From: Sporosarcina sp.
Lineage (GTDB): Bacteria > Bacillota > Bacilli > Bacillales_A > Planococcaceae
DNA: 54,909 bases
Assembly (NCBI GenBank): GCA_026169375.1
Contig: JAPFCR010000029.1
Coordinates: forward strand, 1-54,909
Direction: 5' to 3'
Positions 18,381-26,255 of this stretch are shown one piece after another; the stretch's first letter is position 1, and the number at the start of each line of letters is the position of its first letter. The position numbers were made by a program, and so were the translations under genes. The notes under the pieces are model-generated. The model was not told the DNA's origin. It saw only the letters and a list, made by a program, of their open reading frames with translations, and made no database searches.

Positions 18381-18581
18381 ATGGAAAACTTTAAAAAATG
18401 GAAAGAAAATCCAGCGATTAAAACTGTCGTTTGTAAACATACAGATGCAGAGAAGTATGTGGTGAATAAAGCATTGACGGTTGGTAAAGAATACGAAGTG
18501 AAAAACGAAACAGAAGAATTTATTTTTATCGTTGACAATACAGGAAAAGTTGGCGGCTATTATAAAACATATTTTGAATGA
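18381..18581 (+). CDS. Small conserved protein, probably DUF6501
   Basis: A 66-residue soluble protein with the pattern KTVVCKHTDAEKYVVNKALTVGKEYEVKNE followed by FIFIVDNTGKVGGYYKTYF. I recognise this as a small family found in Bacillales and believe it is called DUF6501. Alternating hydrophobic residues suggest a small beta fold. A AAGGAG site precedes the ATG and terminators lie on both sides, so it is a single-gene unit. Function unknown. Confidence 0.75.
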   Translation: MENFKKWKENPAIKTVVCKHTDAEKYVVNKALTVGKEYEVKNETEEFIFIVDNTGKVGGYYKTYFE

Positions 18582-18591
18582 TGAACAATTG

Positions 18592-18629
18592 AACCTGATA
18601 CTTGCATAGTCGCGATTATCAGGTTTTTT
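18592..18629 (+). terminator. Terminator after the small DUF6501-like gene
   Basis: AACCTGATA / TATCAGGTT stem (18592-18600 with 18617-18625), 16-base loop, T-run. Confidence 0.85.
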
Positions 18630-18654
18630 AATTTAATAGGAGGTTATTTAAAAG

Positions 18655-19518
18655 ATGCAACAGATGATTGAACAAGAAGCACAAAAAAGAAAAGAAGAAA
18701 AATATCCAGATGATATGCAACTGCTTATTCAAGAAGGCGGTTATATTTCTCCGAATGAATATCTATGGGAAGATATTTTAGTCGGTGTTGTATTAAAGAA
18801 GCCAATTTTATTAAAAGGACCATCAGGATCTGGAAAAACCAAATTAGCCCAATCAATTTCTGCGTATTTTAACCAACCGATGCATAGTGTCAACTGCTCA
18901 GTCGATTTAGATGCCGAATCATTATTAGGTTTTAAGACAATCGTGCAACAAGATGGTCAATCCGTTATAGAATTTATCGAAGGTCCAGTCGTACAAGCGA
19001 TGAAAAAAGGACATATTTTATATATTGATGAAATTAACATGGCAAAACCAGAAACACTGCCAATTTTACACAGCGTACTTGATCATCGTCGTATGTTAAC
19101 AAATCCATTCACAGGTGAAGTCATTTATGCACATGAAAATTTCACTGTCATTTCGGCGATTAACGAAGGCTATGTAGGGACAACGCCAATGAACGAAGCA
19201 TTAAAAAATCGTTTCATTTCATTTTCAGTACCTTATTTATCTGGAGAGGAACTAAGGGAAATTATTGAAGTTGAATTTCCAAATGTTTCAAATGGACTCG
19301 TTGATACGATTATGAATATTAGTCATGATCTAAGAAAACAAGTAATCAACGGCTTATTATCTGATGAAGCGGCATCTATTCGTAGCTTGTTAGATGCTAT
19401 GAGTCTTGCACAGTATATTTCTGTGAAGCGTGCAATCCGTTATGCGCTTGCTGAAAAATTAGAAGATGAAATTGAACAGAATTTAGTGATGGAACTAGTC
19501 GATACGTGGGTGAAATGA
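18655..19518 (+). CDS. MoxR-type AAA+ ATPase (YojN-like)
   Basis: A 287-residue AAA+ ATPase. Walker A is LLKGPSGSGKTKLAQ (about 52-66), Walker B is HILYIDEINMAKPETL, and sensor residues follow at VISAINEGY and NEALKNRF. With the next gene, which carries a von Willebrand A domain, it forms the common MoxR/VWA pair thought to remodel or load metals into protein complexes. B. subtilis yojN-yojO lie beside odhAB, as here. Client unknown. Confidence 0.9.
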   Translation: MQQMIEQEAQKRKEEKYPDDMQLLIQEGGYISPNEYLWEDILVGVVLKKPILLKGPSGSGKTKLAQSISAYFNQPMHSVNCSVDLDAESLLGFKTIVQQDGQSVIEFIEGPVVQAMKKGHILYIDEINMAKPETLPILHSVLDHRRMLTNPFTGEVIYAHENFTVISAINEGYVGTTPMNEALKNRFISFSVPYLSGEELREIIEVEFPNVSNGLVDTIMNISHDLRKQVINGLLSDEAASIRSLLDAMSLAQYISVKRAIRYALAEKLEDEIEQNLVMELVDTWVK

Positions 19519-19528
19519 GGCGATATGT

Positions 19529-21433
19529 ATGGCTAAAATAAACCGATTTATTCAATTCAATGATGAAACGGTCGATACGAAGACGTTATTACTGTATGAA
19601 CGGTTAGCGAGAGCGCTTGCAGATGCAAATTATGTAGAGTTAAAAGAAAGAAAGTTAATCGAATTTCAACCAGAAGAAGGCGTTGTGTCGATGACTGTAT
19701 TTTGGCGTCATCGTTCAGAAGAAGTTATGCATGCGGGAAGGCTATCAGATATTTATTTATTAACTGCTGGCTTTTGGAAGCATTTTAATATTCAAGATTG
19801 GCGAAAATTTAGTGCGAAATATGAACGTCATCCATTGAGGAGATTAGCCTTAGAACTCATGATGCTTCTAGAAGAATTTCGCCTGATTGATCAAATAAAA
19901 AACGAAAGACCAGGTACGATAGACGCTTTTGATATTAGAAAAAAGACGTATACTGCATTCCATCGAACAAATGTCCAAACAAATATGCAAAAAGGATTTT
20001 TAGCCGATGCTTTATTAAGTGAGTTGTATATTATTTTGCATGAAGGGATTTTTGCAGAATCAAGCATCAACTGGGGAGCACTCGAGTTTGAGTTAATTAA
20101 AACAATACTCACGACCGCTTATGATAGCCGGTCGACTGAAGAAACGACTTATATCGTGGATCGTTTAATGAACGTCATTGAACAATCTACTCAAGATGAT
20201 TTATTTCATCAATATTATTCAGTGGCAGATATTTTTGCAAATGAAAAAATTACACCTTTTGAATATCATGAAGGCATGACAGATGCTGATCAGGGGGAAG
20301 AAGATGTAAAGGATACGATAGAAGAAATTTTCAGAACATGGCATGAGGAGAATGAAGAAGAGGCGGGCGTACATTTACAGTATGAGCTAGAACATGGGCG
20401 TTCGAGTCAAGCTGTAGGAGAGGAAGCCACAGAAGGTAGCGATGATGTTGAAATAGAAGAAACTGGATACGGACAATCAGTAGGCGATATGAGCGAGCAA
20501 GATGCAGAAGAAGAAAGAAAGCAAGAAGAAGCGCATTCAGGAGTAAAACAAGCAGGACAACAATTCGGAAAAGAACATCTCAATGTCGTGTATGAAGAAG
20601 AAATTGTTGAGGATACAGATGAGCTTGAAAACCGGAAGAAATTACAAGTATGGCGCGAGATAGAGACGCCATATGTACGTTCTTTTGTCAAAGAAATGAA
20701 AAAGAGAATCGAGTTAAAGCAAACAGCAAAAAGAGAAGGGTTACTGAATGGACGACTTTCCACGAAGTTAACAACATTACTCATCGATGAACGGCCAAAG
20801 CCGTTTTACCGAAAAAGTGCTCCTTCGACACAATTAGATGCTGTTTTTGGGTTGCTTGTTGACGGTTCAGCTTCCATGATTGATAAATTAGATGAAACGA
20901 AACAAGCTGTCTTGTTATTCCATGATGTCCTTCGTGAGCTACAAGTGAGTCATGAAATTGCTTCTTATTCGGAGGATGCTTTTAAAGCGTCAAGAGAAGT
21001 TCAACCCAATACTTTTAGTTTAATGCATACGTTTCAAGACCGGAATAGAGATAGCGGTTTATCGATTTTATCCTTTGAAGCAAAAGAAGATAATCGAGAT
21101 GGGTTTGCGATACGTTGGATGGCCAAACGACTTGCACGAAGACCAGAAAAGCATAAGTTCTTACTCGTTTTCTCTGACGGAGAACCATCCGCTTTTGGAT
21201 ATGATCAAAATGGAATTATCGATACTGCAGAAGCAGTAATTGAAACTGAAAAGCGGGGGATTTCTGTACTTCATTTATTTTTAGCGACACAACCTCCAAC
21301 AGAAGATCAAAGAGCATTATTTTCAACTATGTTTGGGAGTAAAACAGCGGCATCAGACACAGTCGAAGGGTTTACAGATCAAACGTTAAGAATTTTAAGG
21401 AAGCTTTTAGCGATTGTCATTCGAACAGGTTAA
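19529..21433 (+). CDS. VWA-domain protein (YojO-like, CobT C-terminal type)
   Basis: A 634-residue partner of the preceding AAA+ ATPase. The first 240 residues are helical, the middle (about 250-360) is very rich in Glu, Asp and Gln and probably flexible, and the C-terminal VWA domain starts around 435 with the MIDAS motif DGSAS (Asp445-Ser449), followed by LVFSDGEPSA. The family resembles the CobT subunit of cobaltochelatase, but no CobN is present, so a chelatase role is not implied. The gap to the ATPase gene is 10 bp. Confidence 0.88.
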   Translation: MAKINRFIQFNDETVDTKTLLLYERLARALADANYVELKERKLIEFQPEEGVVSMTVFWRHRSEEVMHAGRLSDIYLLTAGFWKHFNIQDWRKFSAKYERHPLRRLALELMMLLEEFRLIDQIKNERPGTIDAFDIRKKTYTAFHRTNVQTNMQKGFLADALLSELYIILHEGIFAESSINWGALEFELIKTILTTAYDSRSTEETTYIVDRLMNVIEQSTQDDLFHQYYSVADIFANEKITPFEYHEGMTDADQGEEDVKDTIEEIFRTWHEENEEEAGVHLQYELEHGRSSQAVGEEATEGSDDVEIEETGYGQSVGDMSEQDAEEERKQEEAHSGVKQAGQQFGKEHLNVVYEEEIVEDTDELENRKKLQVWREIETPYVRSFVKEMKKRIELKQTAKREGLLNGRLSTKLTTLLIDERPKPFYRKSAPSTQLDAVFGLLVDGSASMIDKLDETKQAVLLFHDVLRELQVSHEIASYSEDAFKASREVQPNTFSLMHTFQDRNRDSGLSILSFEAKEDNRDGFAIRWMAKRLARRPEKHKFLLVFSDGEPSAFGYDQNGIIDTAEAVIETEKRGISVLHLFLATQPPTEDQRALFSTMFGSKTAASDTVEGFTDQTLRILRKLLAIVIRTG

Positions 21434-21448
21434 TATAATCTTAAATAG

Positions 21449-21490
21449 AAAAGACTTGTTTAATCTTGAGTTGATTAAACAAGTCTTTTT
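21449..21490. terminator. Bidirectional terminator between yojO-like and telA genes
   Basis: Perfect 17-bp stem (21449-21465 with 21473-21489), 7-base loop, A-run and T-run on opposite sides; serves the two converging transcripts. Confidence 0.92.
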
Positions 21491-21491
21491 A

Positions 21492-22691
21492 TTAGGGTCT
21501 AGCGCGGTTTTCAGTTTTCTCATGAACCGCAAGAAGTCTTTGTTTAAGTTCTTCTTCCATACGGCCAATCTCAATTTCAGCTGCTCTTCGCTTTTCACGT
21601 CCATCCGCTTGAATGAGCAGCGTTTCTTCAATCGTTTGCACAAGGTTTTCTTGTGTTTGCTTCAATGTGTCGATTTCGATAATGCCACGTTCATTTTCTT
21701 TTGCTGTTTCAATTGAGTTTAATTTCAACATTTCCGAGTTTTTTAGCAGCAAGTCATTTGTTGTTTTTGACACCATTTTTTGAGATTCGACTGCTTTTTT
21801 CTGTTTATTTAGTGTAAGTGCAATCGCAATTTGATTTTTCCAAAGTGGAATGGATGTCATAATAGAAGACTGAATTTTCTCTGCAAGTGTTTGGTTCGTT
21901 TGTTGAATCATACGAATTTGCGGTGCACTTTGAATGGTAATTTGACGTGACAATTGTAAGTCATACAATCTTTTTTCAAGTCGATCTAAAAATTGAACCA
22001 TATCATTCACTTCTTGGTAAGCCATTTGATCATTAGAAAGCTCAGCTTCACGCCTCATTTTTGGAATCACTTCATTAGAAAGCTCATCACGTTTAAGTTC
22101 AGCAGCTGCAATATAGACGTTTAACGCTTGGAAATATGTTTTGTTTTGTTCATATAATTGGTCTAGCATTCGAACATCTTCAAGTAAACCTCCCTTTGAA
22201 TGTTCGAGTTGAACACCGATTCGGTCAATTTGTGTACTTAGTTTTTGATACTTTGTCATCATTTCTTGAATCGATTTTGAAACGCGTCCGAAGATACGGC
22301 TCAGGCCAGTTTTCTTCTTTTCATTTAACTGATCAGGGTCAATTTCATCGAGCTTATTCATTAAGTCCTTTAAAATATCGCCTACAGGTCCAACGTCCTG
22401 GCTTTGTACATGATCCAGCATTGTATGAGAGAAACGCGAAAGTTCATTTTGTGCATTTGTCCCGTAAGAAAGAATAGCTTCATAATTACCTACAGGAATC
22501 TGTTCAGCCAGTTGAACTGCTTTTTGTCGTTCCTCATCAGGTAAACGATCAATCAACTTAAGCGAAGTATTTGTTTCATCTTTTTTTGTTTGCATTTCAT
22601 CAGGTAAAATAGGATCGTTGACATCAAATGGATTATCTAATAAATCATCAAATGTTTTAATTTCATTCATTTGCTCATTACGTTCTGTCAT
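21492..22691 (-). CDS. TelA family toxic-anion resistance protein (YaaN-like)
   Basis: A 399-residue, almost wholly helical and coiled-coil protein of the TelA/KlaA family, first tied to tellurite resistance; B. subtilis YaaN is a homologue. Typical is the stretch around SIMTSIPLWKNQIAIALTLNKQ (about 265-285). Its start overlaps the end of the xpaC-like gene by 14 bases and has its own GGAG site, so the two are translated from one mRNA, matching xpaC-yaaN in B. subtilis. True function is unclear; cell-envelope stress is plausible. Confidence 0.88.
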   Translation of the reverse strand: MTERNEQMNEIKTFDDLLDNPFDVNDPILPDEMQTKKDETNTSLKLIDRLPDEERQKAVQLAEQIPVGNYEAILSYGTNAQNELSRFSHTMLDHVQSQDVGPVGDILKDLMNKLDEIDPDQLNEKKKTGLSRIFGRVSKSIQEMMTKYQKLSTQIDRIGVQLEHSKGGLLEDVRMLDQLYEQNKTYFQALNVYIAAAELKRDELSNEVIPKMRREAELSNDQMAYQEVNDMVQFLDRLEKRLYDLQLSRQITIQSAPQIRMIQQTNQTLAEKIQSSIMTSIPLWKNQIAIALTLNKQKKAVESQKMVSKTTNDLLLKNSEMLKLNSIETAKENERGIIEIDTLKQTQENLVQTIEETLLIQADGREKRRAAEIEIGRMEEELKQRLLAVHEKTENRARP

Positions 22692-23340
22692 GTTCTTGAT
22701 CTCCTTCCATATTTAAGAGGGGGTTATCTTTGTTCATCGTAACATCTACATAGTCGATTTCAATTTTTAATGATTCGATATCAGTTGCAATTGCACTTCG
22801 TAAATCTTGTTCCAATTGTTGACTGACATCATTTAATGTTTCACGTGTGTTTTGTAACGCTGTTTGAATTTCTTTATCTTTTAAAGGTTGATTGACGAGC
22901 ATCGCATATTTAGATGTCAGTTCAACTGCGGAATCTAAATGTGAATAGAAAAAGTTTTCTACATGATAGAATTTCTGAGGATTCGTTTTCACTGTGTTTA
23001 GTATTCTTCTCGCAATCAAGTTCATTTCATGCAACTGCCGGAAAGCTTGTACAGAGCGTACTTTCCCATAATAACTATTTAAGCGTTTTAACTTTTGTTT
23101 CGCATTCGTTAGCTGATTGTTAATATACCGATATTCTGAACGACTAAGTCCGAATTCTTTTAAAATCGAGGCAATTTGAATTTGTTTAATCGTAAACGAA
23201 CTGGCAAAATAAATGGCGAAAAATAGGCCTGTAGTTGCCAATAAAGTTAGGTTTGTACCAAGTATAAAATAGAGCCAAGCCCCGAGACTAATCGGCGCAG
23301 CTATGAAATGTCTTGTGAAAAAATTTTTGATCGTTCTCAT
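22678..23340 (-). CDS. xpaC: XpaC family membrane protein
   Basis: A 220-residue protein named in B. subtilis for 5-bromo-4-chloroindolyl phosphate hydrolysis. Two adjacent membrane helices lie near the N-terminus (about 12-50), followed by a helical cytoplasmic domain with LSRSEYRYINNQLTNAKQKLKRLNSYYGKVRS. No known phosphatase motif is visible, so the enzymatic name is doubtful. First gene of the xpaC-telA operon, with an AGGAGG site. Confidence 0.88.
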   Translation of the reverse strand: MRTIKNFFTRHFIAAPISLGAWLYFILGTNLTLLATTGLFFAIYFASSFTIKQIQIASILKEFGLSRSEYRYINNQLTNAKQKLKRLNSYYGKVRSVQAFRQLHEMNLIARRILNTVKTNPQKFYHVENFFYSHLDSAVELTSKYAMLVNQPLKDKEIQTALQNTRETLNDVSQQLEQDLRSAIATDIESLKIEIDYVDVTMNKDNPLLNMEGDQEHDRT

Positions 23341-23702
23341 ATTCAGGCCTCCTTTAGTTCTATAGTTTATATACGTATGAAAACGTATTTGGTTTCATAT
23401 TTCATACTAATTATACCTTATAATGTGTTCTGACACATCATTTTACATTTAACTAGTAAATAGGCATTGAAATTGGTTCACCTAAGAACAACGCGAGCCA
23501 AGAATTCTTAGTAAAGGCTAGGAAGCTTCCATTCACATAGATATACGCATCTATATTTCTGCATAGGAATAATACAAATTTATTCACGGGATAAGCACTT
23601 TAGTAGACTTTATATACAGCTTTGTTAAAATTGACCAAGACTTAGTGAATGAAACAAAAACTGAATAAATACTTGGTTTTCCGGAATGGAAGGAGTTTTA
23701 CA
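23341..23702. other. Intergenic region upstream of xpaC
   Basis: About 360 bp without a convincing gene. On the minus strand a TATAAT-type -10 lies near 23411-23416 for xpaC. Between it and the gene is an inverted repeat GTATGAAA / TTTCATAC (23375-23382 with 23400-23407), and just upstream TGTGTTCTGACACA (23423-23436). These are operator candidates, not proven. From 23450 to 23690 I see nothing recognisable. Confidence 0.4.
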
Positions 23703-23993
23703 TTGTACGAAGTGATTTATATGAAAGCGGATTTTGAACCTTGGTGGATGTTTGAAGAATGGGAAGAAGCCGTGATATCTCGTCAGGCATTTCAAAAGAA
23801 AAATGAAGCAGCACAATATTTAGAAAAGCTTGTTCTAGAATTCAGAGAGAATTATAAGAATGAAAGAAAAAAAGATCATTATTTTTATGCATTTTGGTCA
23901 AGTGACGAACAATGTTTTTGTGAATCTTGTGATGAAGATTTACAAATTTTTCATGGAATATTTATGCTATATGATGGAGAGCCTATTATTTAA
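23703..23993 (+). CDS. DUF1033 family protein
   Basis: A 96-residue acidic protein beginning YEVIYMKADFEPWWMFEEWEE, characteristic of DUF1033. The C-terminal half has a CFCESCDEDLQIFHG segment with three cysteines. The start is taken as TTG at 23703 because GGAAGGAG lies eight bases upstream and the product then begins where family members begin; the frame continues upstream to an ATG at 23649 without a ribosome binding site. Function unknown. Confidence 0.75.
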   Translation: MYEVIYMKADFEPWWMFEEWEEAVISRQAFQKKNEAAQYLEKLVLEFRENYKNERKKDHYFYAFWSSDEQCFCESCDEDLQIFHGIFMLYDGEPII

Positions 23994-24187
23994 ACATGAT
24001 TAATTGGATTTTATTGACTCTAATTAAATTTATTGAGCGTTATCATTAAAAAGATTAAAGATGAGTACAAGAAGTTGGAAACGCTATCAATTCAATAAAA
24101 AAAGCATTCATTTCAAGAAAATAAAATAAAAACATAAGAAATTATTTTGAATTTAAGATAATAAATTGAATAATTTGTATTTTAAAA

Positions 24188-24215
24188 TTGACAAATGATT
24201 TGTAAGTGGTATAAT
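24188..24215 (+). promoter_or_regulatory. Strong sigma-A promoter of the cold shock gene
   Basis: Perfect TTGACA (24188-24193), a 16-base spacer and perfect TATAAT (24210-24215). Transcription should start near 24222, giving a 5' UTR of about 140 bases. The 190 bp upstream are AT-rich with nothing recognisable. Confidence 0.85.
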
Positions 24216-24251
24216 TAAAATAATAATTGATAGAGGGTTATCGAAAGAACG

Positions 24252-24313
24252 TATTCACATATTACAAAAAGTGATCGGCGTTTACGATACTTTTTGTAAT
24301 ATGTGAATTTTTC
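24252..24313 (+). promoter_or_regulatory. Long hairpin in the csp 5' UTR
   Basis: A perfect 20-bp stem (24253-24272 with 24289-24308) is capped by a further ATCG/CGAT pairing with one bulged G and followed by TTTTTCTTC. It resembles an intrinsic terminator or attenuator but is much longer than usual. Lying between promoter and ribosome binding site, it could control read-through or mRNA stability with temperature. Confidence 0.7.
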
Positions 24314-24363
24314 TTCAAAGAACTTTCTCATATTATAGTATTTATTATTTGGAGGGTTTCTAC

Positions 24364-24567
24364 ATGAAACAAGGTACAGTAAAATGGTTTAACGCAGAAA
24401 AAGGTTTTGGCTTCATCGAAGTTGAAAACGAAGACGATGTTTTCGTACACTTCTCAGCTATCGAAGGAGAAGGATTCAAAACACTTGACGAAGGTCAACA
24501 AGTTGAATTCGAAGTTGTAGAAGGCGACCGTGGCCCACAAGCTGCGAACGTTGTAAAGCTAGTCTAA
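24364..24567 (+). CDS. Cold shock protein, CspA family
   Basis: A 67-residue single-stranded nucleic acid chaperone of the OB fold. RNP1 is KGFGFIEV and RNP2 is [20 protein letters not shown] is the usual N-terminal signature. It binds and melts mRNA structures and acts as a transcription antiterminator. Start at 24364 follows GGAGG. It is a single-gene unit with its own strong promoter, long structured leader and terminator. I cannot assign it to cspB, cspC or cspD. Confidence 0.96.
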   Translation: MKQGTVKWFNAEKGFGFIEVENEDDVFVHFSAIEGEGFKTLDEGQQVEFEVVEGDRGPQAANVVKLV

Positions 24568-24586
24568 TCTAACTAAAACCAAAAAT

Positions 24587-24620
24587 AAAAGAGGCTGTTC
24601 TTTATGAACGCCTCTTTTTC
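24587..24620 (+). terminator. Terminator of the csp gene
   Basis: AAAAGAGGCTGTTC-TTTAT-GAACGCCTCTTTT stem (one bulged T), T-run. Confidence 0.88.
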
Positions 24621-24626
24621 TTTACC

Positions 24627-25343
24627 TTATCCGTTTCCTCTGGATACTGATTCTAATTCAGATGTGACTTTTAATTTTTTACCTTCAGTTGTTTGTATCA
24701 TTTCACGTTTTACTTCTCCGAATTCTTGTACGAAATATTTCCTGTGAATCGTATGTTCATCTTTCTTTTCAATTACCATTGCATTTTCAAAAGTTCGAAA
24801 AGGCGTCTCAACTACTTCATCTGTTTTAGTGATTGTCCAGCCATCAAAAGTAGCACCCACTTCAAAAGGCTTTTGCAAGTAAATTCCAGTAGGGGACAGC
24901 GTTTCTAACTTCTCCAATGAAGGAAATTCATCTTTATATTCAACGGTGGATTCATCCATTATATAGATTTGTTTATCCGTTAAAGAAAAAATTCTTCTTA
25001 AAAAGACTCCACCATTATTTTCATAAACAATGAAATAGTTTTCGTAAGGTTGCGCAATTTCCATCGTAAAACCCGCGAACTCATTTCCTTCGCCTTTAAA
25101 ATGTGCTTTACTTCCATCCTTTAAAAAGAAATCGCGTAGGGGAGTTGTTGTATCGTCATTTTGATGGGGAGTTCCTTCATTTGTTCCTTGTTCACCTCCT
25201 TGATTTTTAGCAGCGGTTTCTTCAGATGTATTATTTGTGCCATCACGAATTGAAGTGTCGTCACTTTTCACGTTTTGGTCTGCACAGGCAATTAAAAACA
25301 AACTGATTATACTTAAACCACATAAATAGATATATTTTCTCAA
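24627..25343 (-). CDS. Lipoprotein, paralogue A
   Basis: A 238-residue lipoprotein with signal peptide and lipobox LIAC (Cys about 20). A low-complexity Asn/Thr/Glu/Gly region (25-68) precedes a domain with FFLKDGSKAHFKGEGNEFAG, NGGVFLRRIF, YLQKPFEVGATFDGWTI and VVETPFRTFENAMVIE. It aligns along this whole domain with the protein of the next gene (25439-26128). It starts with TTG after AAAGGAGG. No family name is recognised; the beta-rich domain is probably extracytoplasmic. Confidence 0.8.
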   Translation of the reverse strand: MRKYIYLCGLSIISLFLIACADQNVKSDDTSIRDGTNNTSEETAAKNQGGEQGTNEGTPHQNDDTTTPLRDFFLKDGSKAHFKGEGNEFAGFTMEIAQPYENYFIVYENNGGVFLRRIFSLTDKQIYIMDESTVEYKDEFPSLEKLETLSPTGIYLQKPFEVGATFDGWTITKTDEVVETPFRTFENAMVIEKKDEHTIHRKYFVQEFGEVKREMIQTTEGKKLKVTSELESVSRGNG

Positions 25344-25391
25344 TCAAAATCCTCCTTTAATAAGGTTATGCCCAAAATATATTCAATCATA

Positions 25392-25424
25392 CAAAAAAAT
25401 CGTCAACTTCAATAGCTGACGATA
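25392..25424 (-). terminator. Terminator after lipoprotein paralogue B
   Basis: Minus strand: ATCGTCAGCT / AACTTGACGAT-type stem (25399-25423, one mismatch), then T7. It separates the two lipoprotein genes. Confidence 0.75.
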
Positions 25425-25438
25425 TGTAAAAGAACGGG

Positions 25439-26128
25439 TTATTCAATTAACTTTAAAGATGAAATGACGATGAAGTCTTCAGCGTCTTCTGTTTCCATAA
25501 TCGATTCTCGAACGACTTCACCGTATTCAGGAACTAAATAGCGTCGATTTGTAAAATCTTTATCAACTGATTCAATGACAATCACATTTTCAAAATTTCG
25601 ATAAGGTGTTTCAACAGTACCTTCAACTTCCACAATCGTCCAATCTTCGAATTCAGCACCAATTTCCAAAGGCTTCTTTAAATAAACTTCTTGGGTTTCC
25701 AATTTACTTAAACCTTCTTCATTTGGTAATTCCTCGATTAAATCAATAGGAGTTTCCGATAAAACGACAATTTCATCATTGTCGACTTGGTAAATTTTTC
25801 GAATGGTTACACCGCCATTATCTTCATCGACTACAACGAAATGTTCGCCGATATGATGGACTTCAATATTGAGTTCAGAAAATTCATTTCCTACACCTTC
25901 ATAATGCGCTATTGTTTCGTCTGGTAAGAAGAAATTAGACAGATCAATGTTTTCTAAATCTACTTGATCGTTGGGTTTTTCTTCGTTAGGCGCGTTGCCA
26001 TTTTCATCATTTTCAACAGGAGGAGTTGGTTCTTGCTCTTCATTGTTAGTTCCATCATTATTTGCTGAACAAGCGACAAGTACAAAAACCGTTATTAAAA
26101 GAAATACATATTTACTAATTTTTTTCAT
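25439..26128 (-). CDS. Lipoprotein, paralogue B
   Basis: A 229-residue lipoprotein, lipobox LVAC (Cys20), followed by an acidic Asn/Glu/Pro linker (22-60) and the same domain as its neighbour: FFLPDETIAHYEGVGNEFSEL, NGGVTIRKIYQV, YLKKPLEIGAEFEDWTIVE, VETPYRNFENVIVIE and RRYLVPEYGEVVRE. The two genes are a tandem duplication that has diverged considerably while keeping motif order. The function is not recognised. Confidence 0.8.
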   Translation of the reverse strand: MKKISKYVFLLITVFVLVACSANNDGTNNEEQEPTPPVENDENGNAPNEEKPNDQVDLENIDLSNFFLPDETIAHYEGVGNEFSELNIEVHHIGEHFVVVDEDNGGVTIRKIYQVDNDEIVVLSETPIDLIEELPNEEGLSKLETQEVYLKKPLEIGAEFEDWTIVEVEGTVETPYRNFENVIVIESVDKDFTNRRYLVPEYGEVVRESIMETEDAEDFIVISSLKLIE

Positions 26129-26206
26129 TACACGTCACTTCCTTTACTTGTCTTTTTCCTTTTTGACAGAAATTAAACTTATTTTAATATAATCTATTTT
26201 TCCAAA

Positions 26207-26243
26207 TAAAAAACCGCTTTCCTCATTCAGATTGGAAAGCGGT
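26207..26243 (-). terminator. Terminator of the ABC-F gene
   Basis: Minus strand ACCGCTTTCC / GGAAAGCGGT stem with 11-base loop, then T6-7. Confidence 0.9.
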
Positions 26244-26255
26244 GTAAGATTTTGA

